A stretch of DNA of 64,000 nucleotides from Lanius collurio. Lineage: Eukaryota > Chordata > Aves > Passeriformes > Laniidae. Within the stretch, counting starts at the first letter, position 1; each line of letters starts with the position of its first letter. The translations under genes were made by a program, and so were the position numbers. Positions 1 through 12,983 of the stretch are shown here, piece after piece. The notes under the pieces were generated by a model. That model saw only the letters and a program-made list of their open reading frames with translations. It searched no databases and was not told the origin of the DNA. The stretch is taken from positions 3,772,456-3,836,455 of the forward strand of contig JACBWW010000016.1 of NCBI GenBank assembly GCA_020086605.1, in the 5' to 3' direction.

Positions 1-310
1 GCCTGGGAAAACTGGGCTGCCACCATTTGATTTTCTTCCTTGCCTCCATCAGTCAAACACAGCAGCAGCTGCCTCATTCACCCATATATAAAGCTGACTC
101 TAGAAGCAGGGAAATGAAAGGAAAATGAGTACCACGCAGGGACATATTTCTTCAACGAGTTTTTCTTTACTCCAGATTCAGACCCTAATCCCACAATTGG
201 ATCCACATGGCTGGCTGTGTAAATTGAAGCAGGGGCTGGAGGTGTAGGCTACCAGCAGCAGCGTTGCTGCGCTGCCCTTGCAGGACACGGCCCCTGGCTC
301 TTGCCAGGCA

Positions 311-424
311 GTGTCCCCTGACCCTGGCCGTGTCCTCTGACCCTGGCCATGTCCCCTGACCCAGGCAGTGTCCCCTGACCCTGGCTGTGTCCCCTGACCC
401 CGGCCATGTCCCCTGACCCTGGCC
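311..424. repeat. Minisatellite, 19-bp unit, six copies
   Basis: Six head-to-tail copies of a unit of the form GTGTCCCCTGACCCTGGCC, with a few substitutions per copy (GTG/ATG at the start, CTGGCC/CAGGCA at the end). Because 19 is not a multiple of three, the repeat cycles through frames and keeps two minus-strand frames open. Those frames are not genes. Confidence 0.9.
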
Positions 425-2169
425 GTGCCGTGCGCGTGGCTGCTCCGGGGCCCTCGGGGCCACCTCGTCCACCCAGCAGCTGGAGCCAAGCTCAGCCCAG
501 ACGGCTGGTTCCAATATTTCTAAAATAAAATAAACACACCCGATCTCACTAAACAACTAATCACCTACAGCATGTACATGATTTTCTTCTCCTCTCTTTT
601 TATTTTTATTTTTTTCTAATGAAAACTATTTTAGGTGTGACAAAACATGTGAAACAAGTGGAAAAACATTTCCAAGTACTTTTGCTCTCAGAAAACCTTT
701 ACTGATTGAAGAGATTAAGGGATTGGGGGTTTTTACCACTTTAAAAAAATCCATTTTTACAGAAAATTCAAACTAGTCTATGAAACTTTGGGCCAGCAAC
801 ATTTAAAAAGATTGAATTACAGCATGCCATTCTGAATGTAGCACATTATGAATTCCATATCCCTCATCTAGAGTGACATATTTAATGATTAAGCCAAGCC
901 ACTCAAGTCTATTTCTATTTTAATTTTTTTTTCCTAGCCAGTATTAACTTTATATGTACATTTCAAATGGCAAGAGGAAAAATAGCAGAATAGTGAATTT
1001 GTCTGCAAGAAAGGAATAACAAGGTCTTAGAACTTTTTGAAATTAGAGTTCTGTGTGAAAGGTATCAGGTGCAAATTAGCCCAATGTTAACAAATTATTT
1101 TTATCCTACTATTTTAAAGAATCCTGTTTTCCATGTACTTCAGCTATGCTATGTGTTCTGTCCTTCATTTTACACAAGCTTTTCCTGCCAGGAGAGCAAC
1201 AGAAATGGCCATGCAAGATCAGAGCATTGGTCACATTAAGTTCAGTATTGAATGTAAGCCAGTTCTTTACTGAAGAAAAACAGGAGAAAAAAAAATCCAT
1301 TTAAATACCCCTCACTTGCTCTACACTGATGTACATAAGAGGAAAACCTCTTTCCTGACCTGCATGGTGACTGATTTATGCCCACAATCATGGGGTTTAA
1401 TTATGATGACACAGAGATGGTCAATTTATTTCCTTGCGCTTACTCACTCATGAACCTCCATTTCCTCCTTCCACCAAAAAGTAATTATCTCTTTGCAATT
1501 ATCTGCACAGATGTGGCAAAGTTAGAATTTTCATGATTGTGTGCTAAAACCTGGGGCCCTGAAGAATATGTGCTCTGCCAGATCTTTCTGCTGGCCTCAG
1601 GATTAATGAGTCCCTTGAAGAGAGAGTTGTTTGCACCTGGGGTAGGATTTTATAACAGACATTTCCAAAATTTTAAAATGTAGGCAAAGGAAGTGCTATT
1701 TCAAACTCTTTGTCTTCTATAAAGCGGTTCTAAAGGGTATCCTATAATCTGTGTTTCTCCAAGGTTTCCTCCTGCTTGCATTTGATACCTGTGTGTGCAG
1801 GTAATAGTTTGACACACCTACAGCTCAATTGCTGGGAATTATTTCATTCAAGGGAGGCCCAAAAACATGGAAAAGTAGACTTGGAAGGGACAGACATGCA
1901 GGTATCATTTGGACTGTCTGTGTGTCTAAGGCAGGATCTTCTGGCTTGTGTCTCACTGCGTTTTTGTCTCTAACCTATTTTTAAGGATCCACAATAGAGT
2001 TTATGGCTCCCAGTGGGCATCTTAAACAAAGGTCTCGTTGTCTTATTATCATTGGCAATATTTTCTTAAAGCATGACCTGGATGTTCCTTGTGTGGGCCA
2101 AACCTGTGACTTTTTCACCTGGTAACTCTGGTCTCAGGGCACAGTTTGCATTCTTTTTCATACTGAAAA

Positions 2170-2345
2170 ACTCTTACCACGTCCCATTTCCTCTGCTTGT
2201 CTTTTGACTGAACAACCCTACATTTTTAACCTTTTCTCACAAGCCATATTTTGTTGACCTGCAATCCTTCTCATTGCTTTCCTCTGAATTCTTCCTAATT
2301 GATCCAAGTCTTCCTTGCAGTGCAGAACTAAAAGTGGACTCGGTG
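2170..2345 (-). mobile_element. Degraded CR1-like LINE fragment
   Basis: The order of phrases (CTGAACAACCC, then ACCTTTTCTCACAAG, then a CTTTCCTCTGAATTC-type segment, then CAGTGCAGAACTAAAAGTGGAC) resembles the 3' part of amniote CR1 elements read on the reverse strand. Similarity is weak and from memory. It could continue as far as about 2690. Confidence 0.4.
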
Positions 2346-3788
2346 TAACTGAAGCATTGCAGACAGAAACTATTCTTCTACCTGATTGCTGGTTATTCTG
2401 GCCTGAGACTGTAGAAAATGAGTGAGCCCTTCCAGAACTGAATACAATATTTTTCAGACCATTTCTCCAATTTCTTGTATTAATCTATAAAGGTCATTTT
2501 GTCTGTAACACAATCACAAGTTTCACTTAACCATGCTTTATCAGACAATTTTTTAGGCAAGCTTTCTCTGCCAACATCCACATCTTTTAAGAAAACACCA
2601 ACCAGAGCAAAGCCAGGACAATCCCAAACCATAATCAAACCCCAGTTTGACAGAGAATCCCTGACAATTACTTTCTGAGCAGGATGACACAAGTTTTATA
2701 CCTGCTTTACGGTGGTTTCACATGGAATTTTCTCCTTTGTCAGTATATGAAAATGTTATTAAACACAAAATCTGACTGCAATTAGAATATCTGCTCCTGA
2801 CAGGTTTGTTCAGACTCCCACCAGTGGCTGTGGCCTGGCTTTGGGAGTTTGCTGAATACCCTCCTCTGCAGTTCCCCTGTCTCACTGTGCCACCAGTCCC
2901 ATATTGTCACTGAGCTGTAATAGCAGATGTCTGTCCCCCCCGTTGCCTCTGTGTCTGCTCATACCCTTCCCTCAGAGTCACATTGTCACAGCCATACTGC
3001 AAAAGGAATGACAGTTACTGAGAACCTCCAACTTCTCGCAATATTCAAAATAAGGTGCACGTTAAACATCAAACTGTAGCATGAGACATCTGATTATCAC
3101 TACTAATCAAGTGCATTCACACTAACTTATCAAAATGAACTTTACTTTGTTTAAAGCTTCCTTTCTTACAGTTCCAAGAGTCTGAATGACATTCTTACCC
3201 CATGGTATTTAAAAGTATTATAGGAAAACTCACTCAGTGCCTATGTCAGAAGCTGGAAGAAGCAGCAGCTCTCTGAGCATCTCTATAAAAACAATTGTGA
3301 ACCGTAGATTAAATGAATCCAAAATTGTGTTCTGTGCATAAGTCTTTTGGTGAACCTAAACACAAATGTGACACAAGGTCAGTAATTTCCTAATTAGTGA
3401 ATAAATGAGTTGAGGGAGAAGAAGGAAGTGATAAACATAAGTGACAAAAATAATGTCTGCTGCTAAAATTATCACAGAAATAAGCAGTTAAATCTCCTGA
3501 ACTCTATTTTCCCCTCATTAAATTTGGTCTAAATCAAAATCTCTTGCTCAAGAGCTGAAGAAAAAGCTTTAAAGAAAAAGTTTTACTAAATATTTTTTTT
3601 CCTGTCTATAGCACACTCAAAAATCTAGAGACACAGACTTCCATTAAGTAGAGAGAGCAAATGGAACAAAAAATACTTAACAAAATAAAGAAACAAGATC
3701 AAATTTTACATTTTTTCTATCTGCTTATTGAGATGTTTCTCTGAATGACAGTTTCTCTGAATGACAGTGACCATGAAAGAGTTGATCT

Positions 3789-4072
3789 GGATTAGCAAAC
3801 CTGTTGAAAGGAAAAAATGTCTTAACGAACAACATCTTGTAGAACAAAAAGGGACCAATCAGTTTTGAGCAGATCCTAATGACATACATTTCTGTGGAAC
3901 ACAATCAATATTCAGTGTGGGCACAAACTAGGAGAAAAAAAGAATTTAAATAGGATACATATCTATTGTGTAAGCAGTTTAATGGGTCTTACTTTAAGCC
4001 TTGTTGATCTGGCTTGGGCAAAATACACCATCAGACTACATCAGCAGGTACAGAAGTTGAGCATGCTAATCC
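3789..4072 (+). promoter_or_regulatory. Candidate CRB1-B promoter region with CRX/OTX-type motifs
   Basis: The 400 bases before the signal-peptide exon contain GGATTA at 3789-3794 and TAATCC at 4067-4072, the core of CRX/OTX2 sites used in photoreceptor genes. An AT-rich TTTAAATA-like stretch lies near 3945-3953 and could serve as a TATA element. If transcription starts just after it, the leader would be about 210 bases and would include an 11-codon upstream frame at 4063-4095. Motifs this short occur by chance, so this is a positional suggestion only. Confidence 0.3.
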
Positions 4073-4185
4073 TGGAAAGGAAGCCTTTACACTAAGAACT
4101 GTTGAGAATTTTACAGAAATTTGCTCTGTGGACTGCTTAAGTGCTAAACGATCTTTTTCTTTTGGAAACTTTCCTGTGGAAAAAG

Positions 4186-4237
4186 ATGGTTGCAACTAGG
4201 ATTCAAGTTTACATCATTTTAATGACAATGTTTACAG
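4186..4237 (+). CDS. CRB1: CRB1-B-type alternative first coding exon (signal peptide)
   Basis: An ATG in strong context (A at -3, G at +4) opens a frame that runs 17 codons plus one base to a good donor, ACAG|GTAAAT. The peptide MVATRIQVYIILMTMFT has a short basic start, a hydrophobic core and a small-residue end, as expected for a signal peptide. The single leftover base is exactly the phase needed by the acceptor at 7628, giving a glycine at the junction followed by the calcium-binding EGF of the next exon. A photoreceptor-enriched short isoform, CRB1-B, starts from an internal promoter with its own signal-peptide exon in mouse and human; the position and phase here fit it. Splicing this exon through to the read-through end at 20968 gives one continuous frame of 1001 residues. 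Retinal transcript data are lacking, so the call is an inference from sequence. Confidence 0.72.
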
Positions 4238-7200
4238 GTAAATATTTTCTTTTTGGGGATTTGTATGTGCACTTAGACTGTATTGAACATGTAGCACTTA
4301 TAGAGGTTGCTTGCCTGTAGTTTCTTGATATTTATTTAGTGTCAGGGGACCGGAAAGGCAAAAGGCTGTAAGCACATTTCTAACCAAATGGGTGTCTCAA
4401 AAGTGTAATTTAGATAATAGTTTTATAATTGTTTAATCAAAATGAAAAACAGTGGCATTCAGCAGGATTATGCTTGAATAATTGCTTTTGTCATCCTGCT
4501 TCTGCAGGAAACCTTTGCTGCTAAATTTGAGAGTTTAATTAAGAGGTTAACAGTTAGAAAATAGCTGCCATATAGTAATAACGTATAAGTGAAAAAAGGG
4601 GACAGATGACTGAAGCTATCAAACTGAGTCAAAGGAACAGTTTCATCTCTGTTTTGAAAAAAAAACTCCACAGGTGGGAAAAGTAATCACCTTAATTATT
4701 CTTAATTATCTGAAATTTTAAGTCAGTGTGTAATATGTAGAAGGGAAAATGCTGTATGATTCTACTTTACTTTTTCCTTTCAAAACACAAATATGCTTGG
4801 CTGAGCTAATGCATGTAACCACTGAAAATAAATCATTGCCTTTGCACTTGTTTTGGTTTGTCTTACATCTTTTGAGAACACTTTTTTTACATGCTAACCT
4901 GAGCTATTTGAACTGCTTATACAGTTCTATAAATATGGACTAATCCTTTTATCTAGAGTGCTTTTATCTTGACTGACAGTGGTCTTTGCTTGTATAGCAA
5001 TTGGCAGGTAACGAGCAATATCAACACCACTTGCAGGAACAGCTGATTTATTTATTCTTGATATGAAAAAAGTGACTTATTATTTGTCTTGTGGTGTGAC
5101 CTATATTTGTGTTTGTGCTAATCATATTATGAAATAATAGGCCTATTTATGTAAGTGCATACATGTGTGTATCTATATGCACAACTAGATAAAATAATTA
5201 TTTTGCAATGTATTTTTAATATCATTACTTAAAATATAAGCATTGTATTGAGACACTGAAATTACTATGAAATTTATGTATTTAAGTGGCTCTATCAGAG
5301 TCACTTTAATAACTGATATTATTCATTTTCTATAGGCAAAGAACACACTAATAATAATATTTGTACCTCCTCATAAAAATAATTTTATTTCTTTGTTGGA
5401 CATTGATGATTCCTTTTATCAAGTGTCTTCTCTAAATTTAAAGATATAAATATATATGATTTCCAAAAAAAAAAGTTTAGCATTCTCATGAAATTATTTT
5501 GTTAATTTTCTGTCTTATCTGATGAAGTAGAGAGCAACACAGACAATAAAGAATGTTGTAAAGTTAAATGCATCTGAATCATCCTTTCCACACGCAAGTC
5601 ACCCTTGCAAAGTGAGACTCAGACCACAAGTTACAGGGCAAAGGGAATGTCTGGCAGGTGCTGTGGGACACTAAAGTAACACACAGAGTCACCACATCCT
5701 GATGAAAATGCAACAGCTAAGGACCTAGCTGTTCCCAATGCTGATTGTTTTATGAAAGGTTTCAAGGGGGCTCCCAGTCTATAAATCCTTAAGCACAGTC
5801 TGTCCACTCTGAAGCCTTGTGGCAGAGCTAAGCACAACCTGATCCAACTGCTTGTAGGCTGGACTAATTTTTGTCTCTGACACAAAAATGCAAAGAGACC
5901 TGCATTTCTACAGCCATCATATTAAGAGTGAGTTGTACAAAAGACCTGAGGACACATTGTTCTCGATGTCAAAGCAGGGAAGGGAGCAGCATCAGGCAGG
6001 AGATGTACAAAACATTGACCAAAANCTTTAATTGAGGAGGGATGGGTGAGTTGGATCACTGCAGAGAGAGTCTTCTGTGTAACTGCTATGACCTCTCACT
6101 CTGGCTGATCTTTTAAACAAATCTCTCCCAAATATTGGTTCCTTCCTGGCTCTCCTACCACTCTCCAAGGTGGGTCCAGTTACAGCTGTGATTGAATAAA
6201 ATGGACAGGCAAGGAATTAGCCTGAGTAACTACACTTACCTACTGCTATTTGAAGCAATTCATTGTGGCTGAATGCTGCTCTGTAATTTTCCATGAGAAA
6301 TGGCAGTGTTTTTTTACAGAGATAAAGCTTGATGTGAATTTGTAGGTATGGTGCCTGGTACACCCAGCTGCCTCTCCATGAACCTCAGCACATCTCATTA
6401 CCTGATTTACAGGCAGCAGTTTTGCTGTGGAGATGGATGAAATATTATCTATTTGATTTGTGTTGATGATACTAGTTTGGAAACTAACTGCAAAGTGTTT
6501 CTCATTTTTCTCTAAGATAACTATGAAGGGAAGTGGAAATGTTAAGAGTTTTACTTAGCATGAGTTATCAAACAAGTATTTGGATATTTTGGCTGCTTCC
6601 AAGGGAGACGAGAAACAGATTTTCCCCGACTGGATTGCTCAAGGGAGAAGTTACTGTAATTACCACTTTATAGATGAACAACAGTACAGAGGGATAAACA
6701 GATTAGTTTTACAAGAGAAACAGATTTGTTTTTCTTTGTGAAGTGTGATCCAGCAGACTCACTTAGGCCACATCTATCAAATTACAGCGCAGTTGAGATG
6801 AGGAGTTCTCCTTTTACCAGATATACCAGAAGCCAAGCATTATATGGAAGAAAAGGAAATATGAGACTGTATTGACAATCTCCTGCAGAAGTGCTCTCAT
6901 CACCTATCAACCTCTGAGGCATTTGAGAAAATATTCCTTTTCCTTACCTTGCTTTATATTTTGTATAGAGGAGAGGTAAAAAAGTTTCCCCGTAGTGCAT
7001 ACTTTTTGCAGCACATACGTTTTGCAGGCATGTTCAGCCACTTGTCCATCTCACCAACCATGTCTTGTGACTCTCACTTGAAGACTATTGCTCCAACATG
7101 TTTCATATGGGACCAGGAATAATAGTCTGTAGTTCTTGCACTGTTTGAATGAACACAAAAAAGAAGGAAAGAGCAGCAGATCGTACTCTAGCTCATGACC

Positions 7201-7627
7201 ATATTATATTATGGATAGGAATTAAGCAACAAGTTTTGTGGGTTTTGTATGTGATAAAGAAATACATTCTGTACAAAGCATTCTAAATTTCTACCACAGG
7301 ATATGTGGGAAGCAATTTCTTGATCTCATCTGATGATGTTTATCTTAATTTCACCACATTAGCCATATCAAAACTGTCCATTTGTTTGGTTCTTTTCTCC
7401 AAAATGTGGTTATCACTAAGGTGCTTATATAATACTTTGCACAAATAAACCATGACAAGTACATGGCATTTTTATATTTAATGTATTTTTTTTTTACTTG
7501 TACATCATCTATTTATCAAGGCATTCCCCTCTAATAAAAGATAATTTAATAAAACACATTGTTAAAAGTGTTATTTTGGGCTCCAGTTACTCAAACCAGA
7601 ATGCCTAATTCTTTGTTTCTTCTTCAG
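4238..7627 (+). other. CRB1: Intron between CRB1-B first exon and exon 6
   Basis: AT-rich intron with no coding exon, RNA gene or clear mobile element seen. There is one ambiguous base (N) at 6025. The acceptor at its end is TTTCTTCTTCAG at 7627. Confidence 0.6.
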
Positions 7628-8575
7628 GTACTCACTGTGATGAAGACGTCAACGAATGTTACATGAACCCTTGCCAAAATGGTGGGATCTGTGAGAATTT
7701 TCCTGGAAATTACACTTGCCATTGCCCACCTGCAGACAAAGAAGGGATTTTTTATGGTGGCTGGAACTGTACAGAAGTTCTACATGGCTGTACTGATCAT
7801 CAATGCCAAAACAATGGAATATGTATCCCACATTTAAAAAATGGCCAACATGGATTCAGCTGCATATGTTCACCTGGGTATACTGGAATACACTGTGAAA
7901 CCATAACCACATTTTCTTTTCAAGGAAACAGTTTCCTTTTGTTGAAGAATCCCCTGACCCATAAAAAGGATTTTTTCTATAATATAAACTTGAGGTTTCA
8001 AACTGTGCAACCCACAGCTTTTCTGTTTCACCGAGGGGAGAAGGATACATTTGCAAAGTTGGAGTTACTGAATGGCTACTTACACTTATCCGTGCAAGTC
8101 AATAATCAGCCACAGGCTCTTTTGCATATTCCACACAATGTCAGTGATGGAGAATGGCATTCAGTGGAGGTAACCTTGGCAAGAGCTGTTATTCTTAATT
8201 TGCTTGACAGCTCTTGTGTAGCATCCTGTCTCAATAAAACGTCTGCTAAGATAGAAAACGAGCCGGTGATGTTCGCATTTCAGAGCACGTTTTTGGGCGG
8301 CTTACCGGTGGGGACCAGCAACCCTCTACAGAACACCTTTAATACACATTCTGCACCTTCATTTGTAGGCTGTCTCCAGGATATTGAGATAGACTTGAAT
8401 GTTATTACTCCAGAGAATGTATCATCTGGGTCATCTTTAAATGTCAGGACAGGCTGTGCTAGAAAGGACTGGTGTGACCCCCACCCATGCCAGAACAGGG
8501 GACGCTGCATCAACCTGTGGCTGAGCTACCACTGCGACTGCTACCGGCCCTACACGGGGCCAGACTGTGCAACAG
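7628..8575 (+). CDS. CRB1: CRB1 exon 6 homologue: EGF repeats and laminin-G 1
   Basis: 948 bp with acceptor TTCAG at 7627 and donor ACAG|GTAAG; it enters with two bases of a split codon and leaves with one. In order it codes a calcium-binding EGF (EDVNEC...NPCQNGGIC), a longer EGF with the GWNC and HGFSC segments, the first laminin-G domain (about residues 95-270 of the exon, including FLGGLPVG and [12 protein letters not shown]), then an EGF beginning [14 protein letters not shown]. The domain order and many residues match human CRB1 as I remember it. The protein is a single-pass apical membrane protein of retina that binds the Crumbs polarity complex through its cytoplasmic tail; this part is extracellular. 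The frame runs a few codons past the donor, to a stop at 8607, and that part is intronic. Confidence 0.95.
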
Positions 8576-11500
8576 GTAAGGGAGCACTGCTGGCACTTGT
8601 GTTTTAAATACCTGCTGAAAACATGGCCATAAACAACCCTGTTCACCTGGCGGTGAAACAGCGTGTCCCATAAGATCTTTGGAGCTTAATGTCAAGTGGT
8701 AAGCAAGTGCAAGAGGTTAGTCGTGGCATACCTTTGTTATTTTCTAGTTACTTTCCCAGGAAGACTGCTTTTGAGCCTGACAAAAAAAAAGTCAGGCTAA
8801 ACTGGTGGATTCCACTCCTCTTGTTTTAAAATCTTCTCAGTGCTCTTAGCACTCCATAAACTCTGAAAAACTAGTTCACTGGAGGTTATCCATGCTGAGT
8901 AAAATGTAGAAAGCAAGCAACTCACTTGAAGTTTAAGACTTATTTTCAAAGCATTCTTTGAAAATTTTATCCTCAAACTCTAGGCTTTTATAAAGACAGA
9001 CATTTAAGGCAACAAAGGCGAGCAAAAGTACTGCAAGTTAAAAAAAGACAGATTCAAATTTTTAAAAAATGAACGAGATCATACTCTTAGCCTAATCTGA
9101 TTAGCCCAAGGAGCAGGCAGGGCTTCAACAGCTGGAAACAGGGCCCATTCATCCTTCAGCTGGTCCCAAGGCAGGGCTGGACCATCCCCAGCTCAGGCTG
9201 CTGTTCCCGGGGAGCTGTGTGGGGACCTGAGGGGAGCATGTCCCTGTCTGAGTGAGCAGAAGAGCTCGTCTCAGCAAACAGCCTCTGTGGCAGTGCTGAG
9301 CAGGAACACAAAAGCTGCAGATGCCTGTAGCACTTTCCCTGCTACAAATGATCTTTGCAAGTGCAGGCTGGGGCAAAGTGGAAGGACAACAGGAGGTCCC
9401 TGCCCAGCTCCCTGCTCTGCTGCATCTGCTGGGTGAAGCCCCCTAGAGCTGCAAATGCAGCAACCCTCAGGAATGCTTGAGGATGAGCTCTGCAATCCTT
9501 CCCCAGGCAAAGTTTGAGGGATCTCACACAAGCAGTTTTGAATGGGAAAATTGCACAGGACTGTCTTCATGCTGTGCCCTTGCCTCTGCCTTCCTCATGC
9601 ACATGTGGTCAGCAGAGCAGTGTTTAGGGAGCAAGAAATACATACATACATACATGTATACATACGTATGTATATTTATGTAGATATATTTGCCAAGTGG
9701 ACTGGAAAAAATTAAGCACAGCAGCAGAGCTTTGGTCAGATTGGAATGGACAGGTCCTAAACTTGTGTAAACTGGCATGGGTGCAGTGAAGCTCCATTGA
9801 TTCACATCAGCTGAACAACTGGCCTCAGGGGTTACTGAATGCATTGCTGCAGAAAGCTGGGGCTTCAAATACATTTCAAATGTTCAAATACAGTTTCACT
9901 TTGCATGCTCTACCTAATACTTATCAATACCTTTCAATAGTTTTTCCTTTTGGTTTTATTGCAAAATGACAAAGTCTGAGAGGTAATTGTAACAGACTTC
10001 TTTGAAGTGTAGCTGTAATTTATCCAAAGATTTGGAAGGCAACTTTGGAGTATAGAACAACATCTGGCAAATATGTTTGCCTCCTTATATGAAGCAAAAT
10101 TAAAACCAGTCAGGGCCAGGAGCAGCTTGTACTGGCATTAGAACTGTTGAGAATGATTAGAAAGCACTTTTTTTTTTTTTTCCTGCTGACCACAATATTC
10201 CTTGCTAATCATGGCACCGTGCCATTTGGTACATAGGTCCTAGATATGTGCCACATGTAAAAGACTGTGGCAGGTTTCTAAAGAGGTGGAGTGAGCGAGA
10301 CTTGTGGTGAAGGACATAAGAAATGCTGGTGGCTTTCTGAAGAAAAGTTGCTGCCAAGTATTTAATTGACAAGAGGCAATATTTTCTCTACATATACAAA
10401 ATAACAAACAGATGTTGACTCATTTTGATCAACATCCAGATGTTGTGACCCAAGAGGTTACCATTGACCAAGGTGATGCTAGTCATCTCATCAAACAGAT
10501 CAGACTGACGATATATGTGTACATTTATAAACAGAGAGGAATGTGACAAGGTAATTGTAAACATGAAATACCTTTTTGAAGATCAATGCTTCTTTCTAAA
10601 ACTGCAGTTGTGGAATCCTCATTCCAGCAGAATTTTTCTTTTTACCCTGATGAAAAAAGTGCCTTAGTCTCTAGTACCACCTTAAGAAAAGATATAACTC
10701 AAACAGACTTAATGCCTCAAAACACCAATTTCAACAAATAATTATTTCTACATACAAGAGTTTTAACAGGCAGATGTAGATATATAGGTAATCTTATTCA
10801 TAGAAATAAACGGTTTCAAATTAAATTAAGAAATTGTCTGCTTAGGAACAAATATGGGATTTATTCCTGTTGCTAAATGATATTACCATACCACATAGCA
10901 GTGCAGTGTGGTTATTAAGGGTCTGTTGGGGCTTCATGGTCAGTCCCTTATTTTCATCATTTTTTTAATGCAGTCATAAAAAAAGTAGTTCTGCAGGCAG
11001 AAAACTGGCCTATGGCATCCCACTCCAAGAGTTTTACTGCACAACAGAGGACTGAATCTTTAGCTATGTGAGCATTTTAAAAAAGCTTGGGTTATTCTTT
11101 CTATGAATTTGATATATTAAAAATAGCTCCTGAAACTGCTTAGGCAGGAAGTCTGTAATACTGAGGACAAGATCACAAAACTTATAGTGTAAAAATAGAA
11201 ACGCTTTGTTGTTCTTTAACGAGATGATTGATCAGAATAAAATACAGTTTTGGCTACATATTTTGTATCCTTAAAAGACTGAAAATCATTACTGAAAAAA
11301 AGAGGTAAAGGACAGACAGATGGTTTTCATTTAATAATTTTAATTGATAAGCAGAAAGAACAAAAAAAACAACTTACTTGATCCTGGATCATGTTTCTCC
11401 CCAGCACTGTGGCAACTCAGGGACTGAGCAGGACTCATGACTGGATACAAGTTGTTGTAGGTGAGCACATGTTGAGCCCCAGCAGCAAAAAGTCTCTCAG

Positions 11501-12041
11501 AGAACTGGGGAGCCCAAGCAGCACCACACAGGTGATCTATTCACACAAAAGGGGTTTGCCCAGCAGCTGTCTGCGACTGGAATTTGTGCAAAAAATATCA
11601 CAAAATCCCAGAATTGCATTAACTTCCATGGGCATCAGAGGATCAAAGCAGCTAGGCTCTTTCCAAAATAATCCTTCTGAGGGCCAGTGGAGGAGAGTAT
11701 AGAAATATGTCCTTCTTTAACTACTTGAAAACACAGCACTGCACAGAGCATGAAAAAGAGGAAAAACGTGCCCAGTAATATAATATCTGGTCCTGCACTG
11801 GGCCTTAATGCTACAGCCATGGAAGCCAACAGGAATTTTGAAATAGAAGCTATTTACAGCTGGATCAAGTCTTTATTCATCCATAAATACAAGCACATCT
11901 TACTACTATACATAAAGATTCACAGAAGTAGTTATTTGATCATTGCATTGGCTCCCTCATCATTTAATCCTAACTATTTTCTTTTTTTCCCTTCTCTTCT
12001 TTTTTTTTTTTTTTCCTTTTTTCCATATCTCTAACCTCAAG
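8576..12041 (+). other. CRB1: CRB1 intron; no further gene seen
   Basis: About 3.5 kb. It contains a tetranucleotide microsatellite near 9.64-9.69 kb, a moderately GC-rich patch at 9.1-9.5 kb whose open frames have no recognisable domain, and a T-rich polypyrimidine tract at about 11.98-12.02 kb that serves the downstream acceptor. Confidence 0.6.
9637..9691. repeat. Imperfect CATA/GTAT microsatellite
   Basis: About 55 bases of ACAT-type repeats that turn into the complementary TATG/TATT form partway along, so the two halves could fold on each other. No function inferred. Confidence 0.8.
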
Positions 12042-12592
12042 AGTACATCCCAGGCCGGTTTGGATCCGAGGACTCCTCAGGCTATGCTGCTTTTCCTGTT
12101 GATTCCACTCAGAATGAGAACTTCATCATATCAATGTTTGTCCGAACACGCAAACCTTCTGGCTTGCTACTGGCTCTGAGAAACAGTACTTACCTCTACA
12201 TAAGAGTCTATTTGGAAGGTGGGAAACTCACCATGTTAGCTCTAAATTCCATGAAGTTATTAGGGAAACACTCCGTGAACGATGGAAACTTTTTCTTAAT
12301 AACATTAAAAATAGGACCAAGTAAGATGGAGTTGTTCCAGTCCTCTCACTACCTAGGCTTCATTTCTACTCCTACACTAACCATCCAAAGTAAGGATATT
12401 CTTTACATTGGAGGCCTACCAGATAACAAAGAAACTGATAGAAATGGCAGGTATTTCAAAGGCTGTATCCAAGATGTAAGGGTAAATAACCAGCCACTGG
12501 AATTCTTCCCCATCACCCATCCACTGAATTCTCTTATCAACCGAACTCTGATCAACGTCACGCAAGGCTGCACTGGTGACAACCTCTGCAAG
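12042..12592 (+). CDS. CRB1: CRB1 exon 7 homologue: laminin-G 2
   Basis: 551 bp with acceptor CTCAAG after a long T tract and donor GCAAG|GTAAG. It completes the glutamate codon split from exon 6 and ends on a codon boundary. It codes essentially one laminin-G domain: it starts [17 protein letters not shown], continues through [16 protein letters not shown] and ILYIGGLPD, and closes with [10 protein letters not shown] and the disulphide cysteine in [11 protein letters not shown]. This matches the second laminin-G domain of human CRB1, whose equivalent region carries many retinal-dystrophy missense changes. Nothing looks broken. Confidence 0.95.
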
Positions 12593-12983
12593 GTAAGAAT
12601 GACATTTTTCTGAGCATTTTTTTGTGCTGATAATGGGGAGTTTATTTAATTTTTTTAGTATGTTCCCACACATTATTTAATTATAGTCACAGCTTAGAAA
12701 ACATGCAAAAATAATAGAAAGAGCAGATATTGTTAAGCTGTGCTACATACGATGAATATCAGAAGCAAAATCTATTTGCATAGGGGAGAATTAAACTATT
12801 TTGAGGTTGAAATACTGTTTCTCACCAATTATTGAACATGCTGTACTGTCATAGTACTGTTCTTTATCATTTTCCATCTGAAATAAAAAGAAAACTTCTT
12901 TTTGCCAAACAGTCCCCCATCCCTAGAGCTGGGAGTCCAACAGCCTTGATTCATACTGAGGTTATCTCTTCTCTTTCCCGTAG
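12593..12983 (+). other. CRB1: Short CRB1 intron
   Basis: 391 bases between exons 7 and 8, ending in TCTTTCCCGTAG. No feature seen within it. Confidence 0.85.

Larger units (their letters stand above)
1..3970 (+). other. CRB1: CRB1 intron upstream of the exon-6 homologue; no exon seen
   Basis: No EGF-type exon (cysteine-spaced frame with flanking splice sites) was found here on the plus strand, so the earlier CRB1 exons lie outside the window. The stretch is AT-rich single-copy-looking DNA. It holds a 19-bp minisatellite at 311-424, a decayed CR1-like piece near 2.2-2.3 kb and a 16-bp direct duplication at about 3736-3767. The open frames at 178-556 are a by-product of the minisatellite. Confidence 0.7.

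Noticed and set aside
178..556. Minus-strand frames with repeated Gly/Arg peptides
   Set aside because: They are translations of the 19-bp minisatellite, not a gene.
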